Positions 1 to 8,311 of a stretch of DNA of 26,968 nt are shown here, piece by piece. Source of the stretch: Nitrospina sp. Its GTDB lineage: Bacteria; Nitrospinota; Nitrospinia; Nitrospinales; Nitrospinaceae. Under the pieces are notes generated by a model. It saw only the letters and a program-made list of their open reading frames with translations. It was not told the DNA's origin and did no database searches. The stretch lies in assembly GCA_004357435.1 (NCBI GenBank), contig SMVS01000062.1, forward strand, positions 1-26,968, written 5' to 3'. How positions within the stretch are numbered: position 1 is the first letter of the stretch; every line of letters begins with the position of its first letter. A program made the translations under genes and the position numbers.

Positions 1-28
1 ACAAATAAATTTTTGTTCAACGAATACT

Positions 29-103
<75 letters not shown>

Positions 104-143
104 TTTCTTTCCGTCCGGTTTGATCACACCTACATAAGACGGC

Positions 144-217
<74 letters not shown>

Positions 218-564
218 ATATTTTCTCACCCGCCCCCCTATAAATTCCAACGAAAAAGTATCGCACCCGCTACCCGCCTGGGAACGTCCCCCTGCGTTCC
301 GCCGAAATTAATCTGAGCACGAAAGTTTTTGCATCGATGGCATTGCACCAGACTTTTGTGCAAGCTCCAAACCTCCTTTCCAAAAATGCTTTTCTCAAAC
401 GGTCACTAGATTCACACCCTGTTTCTTGCTTCGTTTTAGTTTCCATGATAGGATGCAAACAGTTTAAAAACCTGAGGTTTTTAATCTTTGTGGCGGGTGG
501 TTTTAGGATGACCGCTCACCAAACCATTCGACCTCATCGTTAATTCCAACAGAGGAGAATTTCC
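218..564. other. Intergenic region between tRNA-Cys and the DUF3015 gene
   Basis: I see no convincing gene in these ~350 bp. Short open frames occur on both strands but have no ribosome binding site or recognisable protein pattern. A small perfect hairpin AAAAACC-TGA-GGTTTTT lies at 466-482. A mediocre sigma70-like pair, TTGCTT (426-431) and TAGGAT (449-454) with 17-bp spacing, could drive the downstream gene. The ribosome binding site AGAGGAG for that gene is at 551-557. Confidence 0.5.
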
Positions 565-1068
565 ATGAAAAAGTTTTTACTGGTTGGCATGATGTTTCTT
601 GCGACGGCTAGTTTTTCCAACTCGGTTTTTGCCGCCGGGTATGGCGATGCTGGTTGCGGATTGGGTTCTCTCGTGTTTGGCAATGAGGGCGGCCCTGTCC
701 AGGTTTTGGCCTCGACCACAAATGGAACTTTTGGAAGCCAGACTTTTGGCATCACCACGGGAACATCCAATTGTAGCCCTGAAGGCCTGGTTATGTTGGA
801 TAAGGAACGTGAAATCTTTGCCCAGAAGAACTATTCCAGTATTGTCAGGGAAATGGCTGTGGGTGAAGGTGAAAACCTCGAAACTCTCGCCGGGTTGTTC
901 GGCTGTTCGCAAGACACCCGTAATGAGTTCGGCTCTCTGGTTCAGGATAACTTTGGAAGCATCGTGACAAGCGATACGACATCGCCCAACGAAATGCTGA
1001 TCCATCTGCAAAGCCAATTGGCGAATCACGCTACGCTGTCCAAATCCTGCGTTGCCGTGATGGGCTAA
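565..1068 (+). CDS. DUF3015 family secreted protein
   Basis: This 167-aa protein has a clear Sec signal peptide: MKK, a hydrophobic core, and a probable cleavage after Val-Phe-Ala at about residue 23. The mature protein starts AGYGDAGCGLGS, the cysteine/glycine pattern I associate with DUF3015 (Pfam PF11220), whose function is unknown. Further cysteines occur in TSNCSPEG, LFGCSQDT and SKSCVAV, so periplasmic disulfides are likely. The ATG has a good Shine-Dalgarno sequence, AGAGGAG, 7 nt upstream. The gene is monocistronic, since a strong hairpin terminator follows its stop. An antisense frame of similar length (577-1098) is a shadow. The family call rests on remembered motif resemblance; secretion is well supported. 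Confidence 0.85.
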   Translation: MKKFLLVGMMFLATASFSNSVFAAGYGDAGCGLGSLVFGNEGGPVQVLASTTNGTFGSQTFGITTGTSNCSPEGLVMLDKEREIFAQKNYSSIVREMAVGEGENLETLAGLFGCSQDTRNEFGSLVQDNFGSIVTSDTTSPNEMLIHLQSQLANHATLSKSCVAVMG

Positions 1069-1087
1069 CACCAAAACATGTGATCCC

Positions 1088-1130
1088 AAGGATGCCAACG
1101 CATCTCAATGTTGCGTTGGCATCCTTTTTA
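1088..1130 (+). terminator. Rho-independent terminator after the DUF3015 gene
   Basis: A perfect 15-bp stem has arms at 1088-1102 and 1112-1126 (core GGATGCCAACGCA / TGCGTTGGCATCC) around a 9-nt loop. The transcript continues into a T-rich run (TTTTTAATTTTATTTTTT). It starts 20 bp after the stop codon, separating this gene from the DUF4105 gene downstream. Confidence 0.93.
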
Positions 1131-1159
1131 ATTTTATTTTTTCTCCGAAACTAACCCTC

Positions 1160-3088
1160 TTGCCTGCGATCCGAATTCACCTCATTGGCCTTTCGATCAT
1201 TTTTGGTTTTATCCTGCACACGCCGGTTCATGCCGCGGCTCCAGTCAAAAATCCCTATTTAAAAATGCTTGTCCAGCAGGCGCAACAGGAACAACTGTCG
1301 GAGAAAAAAAGCTGGCGCCGACTGGGACATTATAAAACAAATCTTTTCAACGGCTTCACCAGCGAGGCCGATGGCAGGGCGTTTTTTATCGCTCCCAATG
1401 GAAAAACCGATCCTGGGGCCGAGCTCGCCGCCACCCTCAAAAGTTTTTTTAAAAATCCAGAGAACCTGCAAGGCAAGGCAGAACATCCCCAATGCAACTT
1501 TCCCGCCCGTTATAAATGGCTGAAAAAAGAACTTGCTTTTGACCCCCGGCAACTGCCCGAACAACCCTGTGTCCGCCTTCAAAATTGGCTCAAGCAATTG
1601 GATTCAAAAAAAATCACGCTGATCTTCGCTTCCTCTTATATGAGCAATCCGGCCTCCATGTTCGGCCACACCTTGTTACGCATCGACAGCGACCATCTAG
1701 ACAAACGGGGCAAACTCCTCAATTACGGAGTGAACTATGCGGCCAACCCGGACACCACCAACGCCGTTCTCTACGCTCTAAAAGGCCTGGTGGGTTTGTT
1801 TCATGGCACCTTCACGGTGTTTCCTTATTACATCAAGGTCCAGGAATACAGCAATTGGGAGAGCCGGGATTTATGGGAATACGAACTCAACCTGACGCCG
1901 GACCAGGTGAACACTCTTCTACTCCACCTTTGGGAACTCGGCGGCACTTATTTCGATTATTATTATTTCGATGAAAACTGTTCCTACCACCTGCTATCTC
2001 TGCTGGAAGTTGCCAACCCGGAACTTGAATTGACCGATCAATTTTTTTACTCGGTTCTTCCAACCCAGACTATTAAAATACTTATGGAACAAGAAGGGCT
2101 GGTGGCAAAGGTCGAATACCGCCCCTCCATCCTGAGCCGCATGAAAAGTAAAAAGGAAAAAATGGTGCCGGAGGAAAAGCAGTGGTTGCACCGAATCGTT
2201 GACGATCCCGAGCTGGTAAAAAATAAGGCCTTTCAGAAGCGGACAGTTCCTTCCAAAGCCCTCATATTGGACAGTTATCTCGACTATCTGCAATACATCG
2301 GCATGCAAAGGGAAAAAGAAAATCCGGACCAGCCCCTGCTGATCTCCCATTCGATTTTGCTGGAACGGAGTCGGCTGAAGTATAAACAACCTAACCAGAA
2401 GGTCATCGCTTTCTCAACCCGCCCCGAACTCGGGCACGGCTCCGACCGGGTGCGGTATGCCCTCGGACTCAACGATGATGAGCTGTTCCAGGAGATCGGT
2501 TATCGCCCCACCCTGCATGACATTTTGGCCAAAGACCTGGGTTACGGTAAGGATTCACAAATCCTGTTCTTCGATCTCAAGCTCCGTTACTATTATGAAT
2601 CCAAAAAATACCGGCTCTACAGCTTCCGGCTGATAGACATTATATCCCTGACCCCCTACGACCCGATATTCACCAAGCCCTCGTGGAAGCTCAATCTGGG
2701 TTTCTACACCCTCCCCGATATCGATTGCGATCACTGCAATTCATTTAAAGGCAACGGCGGTTACGGTTACTCCTACAAGTCCAGTCGGCAATCTCCTTTT
2801 CTATTTTTTGCCATGGTGGATGTGACCGGTGAAACTTCCGGGCATTTGGAAAAAAATTATCGGCTGGGCGGAGGAGCGACGGGCGGCGTCTTGATCGACT
2901 TCACGGAAGATTGGCGCTTGCAAATATCAGGAGATTACAAACGTTTTCCGCTCGGCCATGAATCGGAGACTTATCAGCTTTCGGTTCGGCAACGGTTTTC
3001 AGTAGCGCAAAATCTGGATTTGAGGCTGGAGTACCGCCGCATCGAGCATCGTGACGAGGGGATTTTTTCGGTGAATGTTTATTTTTGA
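1160..3088 (+). CDS. DUF4105 (Lnb N-terminal periplasmic domain) protein with barrel-like C-terminus
   Basis: This 642-aa exported protein starts at TTG 1160. No ATG lies upstream in frame, and only this start includes the complete signal peptide, with cleavage near Val-His-Ala at residue 25. Residues ~150-290 hold the DUF4105 core: ASSYMSNPASMFGHTLLRI (candidate catalytic His170) and YYYFDENCSYHLLSLL (candidate Cys274), a His/Cys pair like that of NlpC/P60 or LRAT-type enzymes. As I recall, Pfam has renamed this domain after Lnb, a lipoprotein N-acyltransferase of Bacteroides; that link is from memory and the reaction here is inferred. The C-terminal ~200 residues are rich in alternating aromatic strands and end FSVNVYF, typical of an outer-membrane beta-barrel. 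A weak 5-bp hairpin (3102-3115) separates it from convergent ftsY. Confidence 0.85.
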   Translation: MPAIRIHLIGLSIIFGFILHTPVHAAAPVKNPYLKMLVQQAQQEQLSEKKSWRRLGHYKTNLFNGFTSEADGRAFFIAPNGKTDPGAELAATLKSFFKNPENLQGKAEHPQCNFPARYKWLKKELAFDPRQLPEQPCVRLQNWLKQLDSKKITLIFASSYMSNPASMFGHTLLRIDSDHLDKRGKLLNYGVNYAANPDTTNAVLYALKGLVGLFHGTFTVFPYYIKVQEYSNWESRDLWEYELNLTPDQVNTLLLHLWELGGTYFDYYYFDENCSYHLLSLLEVANPELELTDQFFYSVLPTQTIKILMEQEGLVAKVEYRPSILSRMKSKKEKMVPEEKQWLHRIVDDPELVKNKAFQKRTVPSKALILDSYLDYLQYIGMQREKENPDQPLLISHSILLERSRLKYKQPNQKVIAFSTRPELGHGSDRVRYALGLNDDELFQEIGYRPTLHDILAKDLGYGKDSQILFFDLKLRYYYESKKYRLYSFRLIDIISLTPYDPIFTKPSWKLNLGFYTLPDIDCDHCNSFKGNGGYGYSYKSSRQSPFLFFAMVDVTGETSGHLEKNYRLGGGATGGVLIDFTEDWRLQISGDYKRFPLGHESETYQLSVRQRFSVAQNLDLRLEYRRIEHRDEGIFSVNVYF

Positions 3089-3122
3089 TGGCACTGCAAT
3101 GCGGTCTCCCGACCGACTTGAA

Positions 3123-4079
3123 CTAATTTTCGAACAGCGCTTCGACAAACATTTTGGCGTCAAACTCCTGCAAATCCTCCAGTTTTTCCCCAACACCGAT
3201 ATAGCGTATCGGCAGTTTCATCTCTCTGGATAGATTCAACAACACCCCACCTTTGGCGGTGCCGTCGAGTTTGGTCATGATGAGGCTGTCCACTTGCAAA
3301 CCTTCATGAAATAATTTAGCCTGGGAAAGACTGTTTTGCCCAATGGTGGCATCGAGGACCAAAATCGTTTCGTGCGGCGCTCCCGGTAAAACCTTGCCGA
3401 TCACCCGCTTCACCTTTTTTAATTCTTCCATTAAGTTGTGGTTGGTCTGCAAACGACCCGCGGTGTCAATAATGACGCGATCCATATTTCTGGCCAACCC
3501 GGCCTGAACGCCATCGAAGGCCACTGCCGAAGGATCGGCTCCGCTGGATTGACGAATGCACGGAATGCCCACGCGGTCCGCCCAGGCTTGTAATTGATCC
3601 ACCGCCGCCGCCCGAAAGGTGTCCGCCGCCACCAGCAGGACCCGCTGGCCTGCCAGATGCCACTTTTGCGCCAGCTTGCCGATGGTCGTCGTTTTCCCCG
3701 AGCCATTGACGCCGATGACCAGAATCACCTGCGGCGTGGATTCCGTTCCGTCCCCCTCATATTGATTGGCGCTCAGTTGCCGGGTCATCAAATGTTTCAA
3801 ATGATCCTGCACCGCGTCCGGGGTTCGGAGACGTTGCGCACCCACTTCCCGATTCAACTCCGCCATAATGTCCTGAGTGGCGGCCATGCCCACATCGGCA
3901 ATCAGCAGAGACTCTTCAATCCGCGTCATCAGCTCGGGTCCCACCTGGGCTTTGCCATGAATGACGTTGTCGAATCCGGCCGCCAGAGAATCCCGGGTTT
4001 TGGCCAATCCTCTTTTTAATCCCGAGAAAATACCGGAACGATTCTTTTCCGTTGCGTTTTTATGGGTCTCTTCACTCAT
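3123..4079 (-). CDS. ftsY: Signal recognition particle receptor FtsY
   Basis: FtsY is the SRP-receptor GTPase that docks ribosome-nascent chain-SRP complexes at the inner membrane and passes them to SecYEG. All GTPase motifs are present in the 318 residues: P-loop GVNGSGKT (123-130), DTFRAAA (153-159), DTAGR (205-209), TKLDGTAKGG (269-278) and GVGE (295-298). Residues ~15-100 form the helical N domain, including SLLIADVG. The acidic A domain found in E. coli FtsY is reduced to about 15 residues, as in many non-enteric bacteria. The gene is last in a minus-strand block, 62 bp after the FG-GAP lipoprotein gene, and convergent with the DUF4105 gene. The ATG at 4079 has only a weak Shine-Dalgarno sequence. 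Confidence 0.97.
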   Translation of the reverse strand: MSEETHKNATEKNRSGIFSGLKRGLAKTRDSLAAGFDNVIHGKAQVGPELMTRIEESLLIADVGMAATQDIMAELNREVGAQRLRTPDAVQDHLKHLMTRQLSANQYEGDGTESTPQVILVIGVNGSGKTTTIGKLAQKWHLAGQRVLLVAADTFRAAAVDQLQAWADRVGIPCIRQSSGADPSAVAFDGVQAGLARNMDRVIIDTAGRLQTNHNLMEELKKVKRVIGKVLPGAPHETILVLDATIGQNSLSQAKLFHEGLQVDSLIMTKLDGTAKGGVLLNLSREMKLPIRYIGVGEKLEDLQEFDAKMFVEALFEN

Positions 4080-4141
4080 ATAAAAACTATCCGGGAAAAT
4101 ATTTTTGATTCAATTATTAAAATGGCCATCGGGCCCGAAAA

Positions 4142-5299
4142 TCAGGACGCTGTGGGAAGTGAAGCCCGTTGAAGATTCTTTTTAGTGAGGATCAACAGTA
4201 AATTCTTGTCACGGCAGGAAACCGCGATATCCATCAGGTTGTCTTTGTTAAAATCTCCAACCGCAATGCCTTGCGGATATTCGTCGACATAATGATTGAC
4301 CGGCGGGTAGACAAACGTGCCGTCGCCGCGCCCTAAAGTCACCGAAATCGTGTCTTGGGTGGCATTGGACACGACGAGATCAACATTGCCATCCCCATCA
4401 AAATCGGATGCCGCCACAAACTTGGGAAACTCGCCCGCGGCAAAATCACGGAGACTTTTAAAAGTTCCATCGCCATTATTCATCACCGTGGTCATGGCAT
4501 GCAGGGAGTTGCTGGAAGTCACCAGGTCGGTCCAACCATCTCCATTGGCGTCAATATTGACAATTGTGAGAGGCTGGCCACCCCCGCGGAACAGCTGGGA
4601 AGGTTCGAATTGACCATCCCCCTTTCCCCACAGGATTTGAACGCCCACGTTGCCGGAGCCGGCCAGGGCCACCGCCACATCGGTGTGTTGATCCCCATTG
4701 TAATCGTCGATCACCAATCCGGTGGGTTGACCCCGCATGGGAACTGTGACCGGGTCATTAAAATAGCCCGCCCCTTTGCCTATTAGAATGGCCACTTTAT
4801 GATACCGCAGGGAAACCGCCAGGTCGGGAATTCCGTCTTCATTGAAATCCCCCGCGACCAAATTGATCGGAATTTTTCCGGGATGGAGAACCTCGCCCAT
4901 ACTTTTAAATCCGCCATGCCCCGTATTCAGAAAAATCTGGACGCTCTGATCCCGATAGTTGAGCTCCGCCAGATCCGGGAAACCGTCGGTATTGAAATCG
5001 GCAACCGTAATGCAGATCGGGTCCGCACCGGTTTTGAAAACCACAGGATCTTTAAAACTGCCATCGCCATTGCCGCGAAAATAGGAAAATGTGTGGTCCC
5101 CACTGTTGAGCACCACCAAGTCGAGGTTTTTATCCAAATCGAAATCTTTTGTCACCAGAAAAGACGGTTCCTTGCCGGTATCCAACGCGTTAGTGATTAT
5201 AAACAACGGTGGCATTTTCTTCGCAGATTGGGAGGGCGGACAACCCCATAACATCAACAAGGGCAAAAGCAGCAGGCCGAGGCGTAAATATTTTCTCAT
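4142..5299 (-). CDS. FG-GAP/VCBS repeat lipoprotein
   Basis: This 385-aa protein begins with a lipoprotein signal peptide: basic MRKYLR, a leucine-rich core and a lipobox ending Leu-Trp-Gly-Cys20. About seven FG-GAP/VCBS repeats follow, each with a calcium-binding loop of the DxDxDGxxD kind: DFDLDKNLD, DFNTDGFPD, DFNEDGIPD, DYNGDQHTD, DANGDGWTD, DFDGDGNVD and DFNKDNLMD. Seven repeats fit one seven-bladed beta-propeller like the integrin alpha N-terminus. It should be an outer-membrane-anchored periplasmic or surface protein that binds calcium and probably a partner protein or glycan; the ligand is unknown. The gene lies 99 bp after the flavoprotein gene and 62 bp before ftsY, and nothing ties its role to theirs. 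Confidence 0.9.
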   Translation of the reverse strand: MRKYLRLGLLLLPLLMLWGCPPSQSAKKMPPLFIITNALDTGKEPSFLVTKDFDLDKNLDLVVLNSGDHTFSYFRGNGDGSFKDPVVFKTGADPICITVADFNTDGFPDLAELNYRDQSVQIFLNTGHGGFKSMGEVLHPGKIPINLVAGDFNEDGIPDLAVSLRYHKVAILIGKGAGYFNDPVTVPMRGQPTGLVIDDYNGDQHTDVAVALAGSGNVGVQILWGKGDGQFEPSQLFRGGGQPLTIVNIDANGDGWTDLVTSSNSLHAMTTVMNNGDGTFKSLRDFAAGEFPKFVAASDFDGDGNVDLVVSNATQDTISVTLGRGDGTFVYPPVNHYVDEYPQGIAVGDFNKDNLMDIAVSCRDKNLLLILTKKNLQRASLPTAS

Positions 5300-5398
5300 G
5301 GTCCTTCAAGGAAAAATTAGAGATGGGTGAGAGTAGCACACCCTTATTTTTTCAACAACCGGAGGTTTTAAAAAATCCACAGGTTCTCATCATTTCTT

Positions 5399-6682
5399 TT
5401 AAAGCCGCCGGGCGAGGGGCTGTCGGAATATGTATTTAAAGATTTCCTGGGAAAAATTCAGCCCGACACGGGGAGAGAAAGTGCTTTTGAATATCTGCTT
5501 GTAGGGCAATTCGCCGGAAACGATGTTGAACATCGCCTCCATAAATAACGGGTCGCGTGCCGCAATATTCAAAATGTGATCCATGAACCCGTAACGCGTG
5601 CTGAGATTGGTCAACAGGCGGATGGCGCGGCCATACCAGAGATCCGCCGTCAATTCCTCGCAATCCCGGATATAGTTCTGAAAGGCTTTCCGGGAGACCC
5701 CGAAATTCATCATACAGCGGGCCGCGTAAATTCCGGTCAGACAGGCAGAATTGATGCCTTTGCCTTTGAACGGACGGATCAATCCGGCCGCATCCCCGAT
5801 GGTCACGTAGCGATCTCCAAACAAATTCCCTGCCGGTGAAATGGGGAACTTCCCCTTAAAAAAGTTCAACGGTTTTTCCTTATGTATCTTTGGCGGCAAA
5901 AGCTTTTGGACCGGAGGCGAGCGCAAAAATTCCACCATGATGGGGGAAGCCACCGCGCGTCCGGCGATGTTGATGGAAAGGTGGTCGTGCTTGGGGGTGA
6001 CCGCCCCGAACTCCATGCCCTTACGGGACACCAGAAAAGCGTGAATCCAGGGACCCAGGCTGTCCAGGAAATCCGGGCCGGGATACAACCGGGTGATGAT
6101 GGTGTTGAGAAAGTCCGGGCGGCGATACCGCGTGGCCCGCTCAAAAATCCAAGCGGTGCCTTCGTCCAGTCCGAAGGCCCCCACCACCACCGCGGCGCGG
6201 CAGTTTTGGCCTTCGCTATAAACCAGAACATCATGGGGGCCGACTTCCATGCCGGTGATCCGGTTGTGGTTGATCTCCACGCCGGCTGAAACCGCCTGGT
6301 TAAACAAAAATTCATCAAACTCCGACCGGCTCACCGCGTAAGTCGAGCCGTGCTCCTTGCCATCCAGGGCCAGATCCATCCGATCGGAGTGAAGATGATA
6401 CCCCTCAATTTTTTTCCGGAGCATCGATTCCGGCAATTCCAATCCCAGTTGATCGCGCAGGATGTCCTCCAGGGGGGGAGAGAGAACACCGATACATTGA
6501 TTGAATTGACGGCCTTCATTGAACCGCTTTTGCTCGAAAACCAAAACCCGGATTTCTTTGCCAAGCTTTTCGGCCTCGCGTTTAATGGCCAGGGCACAAC
6601 TCGCACCGCCGGGACCGCCGCCGACAATGCATACGGTGTCTCCATTCTGGAGCGGCCAATCGTTGGCCTTTGAAGTTGGCAT
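5399..6682 (-). CDS. FAD-dependent geranylgeranyl reductase family oxidoreductase
   Basis: This 427-aa flavoprotein has an N-terminal Rossmann FAD site, CIVGGGPGGASCALA (glycines 21-26), with the Glu of VFEQK at the end of the second strand. A second FAD motif, VTIGDAAGLIRPFKGKGINSA, carries the GD signature of the geranylgeranyl reductase/p-hydroxybenzoate hydroxylase group. Members reduce isoprenoid double bonds or hydroxylate aromatic substrates; no substrate can be read from the sequence. The start lies only 6 bp after the stop of the SDR-DUF2867 gene, so the two are almost certainly co-transcribed, and quinone or isoprenoid-lipid chemistry is a reasonable guess. The C-terminal helix-rich 80 residues could form the substrate lid. 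No signal peptide is seen, so the protein is cytosolic or peripheral. Confidence 0.88.
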   Translation of the reverse strand: MPTSKANDWPLQNGDTVCIVGGGPGGASCALAIKREAEKLGKEIRVLVFEQKRFNEGRQFNQCIGVLSPPLEDILRDQLGLELPESMLRKKIEGYHLHSDRMDLALDGKEHGSTYAVSRSEFDEFLFNQAVSAGVEINHNRITGMEVGPHDVLVYSEGQNCRAAVVVGAFGLDEGTAWIFERATRYRRPDFLNTIITRLYPGPDFLDSLGPWIHAFLVSRKGMEFGAVTPKHDHLSINIAGRAVASPIMVEFLRSPPVQKLLPPKIHKEKPLNFFKGKFPISPAGNLFGDRYVTIGDAAGLIRPFKGKGINSACLTGIYAARCMMNFGVSRKAFQNYIRDCEELTADLWYGRAIRLLTNLSTRYGFMDHILNIAARDPLFMEAMFNIVSGELPYKQIFKSTFSPRVGLNFSQEIFKYIFRQPLARRL

Positions 6683-6688
6683 GGCTTC

Positions 6689-8254
6689 TCAGGAGGAAGC
6701 CTGAACCGACTTTTTATAAAAATAATCCAGCATCCCTTTAAAGATGTAGGTGTGGAATTTGGACATAAAAAACCAGTACATATGCCCCCAAAAAGGATCG
6801 GGTATGAAGTGAGCTCTAAGGGCTAAACGGGTGTTGCCGTTTTCTCCGGGGTACAATTCAAACTGCAACCAGGACAATCCCGGTGAAATCAATTCGGCTC
6901 GGAGGAGCAATTCCTTATTGAGGTCCAGTTTTTCCACCCGCCAGAAATCCACGGAATCCCCGATTCTCAGATTTTCCGGGTCCCTCCGCCCCCGTTGCAA
7001 TCCCACCCCACCCAACAAACGATCAATGAACCCGCGAATTTTCCACAGGAAATTGCCGTGGACCCATCCATGGGGGCCGCCGATTCGACACAAGGTTTCG
7101 AAAACCTTTTCCGGGTCCGCAGGAATTTCTATGGAATGCTCCTCCACAATAAAATCCGAGGATTCAAACTCGCACAGCGGCAATAGTTCCGTCATGCTTT
7201 CCGGCGGAACGTCGCTCCAATGCGAGTACACCTTCGAACTTTTTTCTTTTTCCAAGGCCCGCCGGACGGCGGTCTCAAACCCAATCGGCTCGAAGGGGAG
7301 GATTTCCTTGATGTCCTCGTTGGGACACACCACATCGGTTTTCAGACTGCCGAGCAGCAGGCTGGTGATATTGACCGGCACCGAAATAAAAAAGTGGAGC
7401 CAGTAAGCAAACAACCGACATGAAATGGAAACCGGAAGTGGCACCCACGACACATTAAAAAAGCGCACCTTTTTATTCAGGAGTGAGGCAAACCGGCTGA
7501 TCAATTCCTGATAGGTCATGACATCCTGACCGCCAATGGAGTATTCGCGCGTCGTCAGGTTTTCCGCTTCCAGCACTCCCACCAGATATTTGATGACATC
7601 GCGAACGGCGATGGGCTGGACCCGGGAATTGAACTCCGGTAAAAATGGAATCCATCGGGTATGCAGGACCATGGATTTCAGCAACTCATAAGAAGCGCTT
7701 CCGGTTCCAAGAATAATGGCCGCGCGCAGGCTAATGACTGGAATGGAACCCTCCGACAACACGGACCCCACCTCGATGCGGCTCCGCAAATGCGCCGATA
7801 ATTGTTGGCTGGTCTCTCCCAATCCTCCCAAATAAATTATTTTTTTGATGCCGCATTCTTCGGCGACTTCCCGGAAGTTTTGGGCGACGGCTTTGTCGGT
7901 TTGCTGGAACTTGCGCTCATCCAACCGCATGCTGTGAATCAGGTAATAAACCACATCCATGCCCTGCATGGCCAAACGCAATTCAGCCTTGTGGATCCCG
8001 TCGGCGTACGCGTACTCCAGGTTGGGATGAGAAAGAATTGCGGGAAAACTCTTGTTGCGAAGCATGCACCGCACCCGATAGCCACGGCCCACCAACTCGG
8101 GAATCAGGCGTCGGCCTACATAACCGCTGGCCCCGGTGACCAACACTTTGGTGTCGGCATGGGCGGGGAGCGGCAGATCGTCCGTGTAGTGGTAATTGAC
8201 TTTTTCCGGATCCATATTTCCAATATGGGGTCGGGAGGAGAGTTTTTCAAGCAT
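6689..8254 (-). CDS. NAD(P)-binding SDR-type epimerase fused to DUF2867
   Basis: This 521-aa protein has an N-terminal atypical short-chain dehydrogenase domain with nucleotide-binding motif VLVTGASGYVGRRL (Gly41-x-x-Gly44-x-x-Gly47) and the NAD-binding segment DVVYYLIHSM. The Tyr-x-x-x-Lys catalytic pair of classical SDRs is not evident, as in NmrA/YbjT-like members. Residues ~360-515 match DUF2867, a START/polyketide cyclase-like fold (IEIPADPEKVFETLCRIGG, RIGDSVDFWRVE, YWFFMSKFHTYIF). The same two-domain layout occurs in E. coli YbjT-like proteins. The ATG at 8254 gives the longest product; the ATG at 8215 (Met14) is equally possible because neither has a strong Shine-Dalgarno. It is translationally close (6 bp) to the flavoprotein gene downstream. 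The substrate is unknown, perhaps a hydrophobic quinone-like or lipid molecule. Confidence 0.87.
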   Translation of the reverse strand: MLEKLSSRPHIGNMDPEKVNYHYTDDLPLPAHADTKVLVTGASGYVGRRLIPELVGRGYRVRCMLRNKSFPAILSHPNLEYAYADGIHKAELRLAMQGMDVVYYLIHSMRLDERKFQQTDKAVAQNFREVAEECGIKKIIYLGGLGETSQQLSAHLRSRIEVGSVLSEGSIPVISLRAAIILGTGSASYELLKSMVLHTRWIPFLPEFNSRVQPIAVRDVIKYLVGVLEAENLTTREYSIGGQDVMTYQELISRFASLLNKKVRFFNVSWVPLPVSISCRLFAYWLHFFISVPVNITSLLLGSLKTDVVCPNEDIKEILPFEPIGFETAVRRALEKEKSSKVYSHWSDVPPESMTELLPLCEFESSDFIVEEHSIEIPADPEKVFETLCRIGGPHGWVHGNFLWKIRGFIDRLLGGVGLQRGRRDPENLRIGDSVDFWRVEKLDLNKELLLRAELISPGLSWLQFELYPGENGNTRLALRAHFIPDPFWGHMYWFFMSKFHTYIFKGMLDYFYKKSVQASS

Positions 8255-8311
8255 TAATCGACATTTTTTGCCAGAGTTCTGCCTGGCCTGAGATCAGGAG
8301 GGCTTTCGGCG

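Noticed and set aside
577..1098. 173-codon minus-strand frame over the DUF3015 gene
   Set aside because: The plus-strand frame has a signal peptide, ribosome binding site and terminator; the antisense frame runs through that terminator.
3102..3115. CGGTC-TCCC-GACCG hairpin between the DUF4105 gene and ftsY as a bidirectional terminator
   Set aside because: Only a 5-bp stem, with no T-run on either strand.
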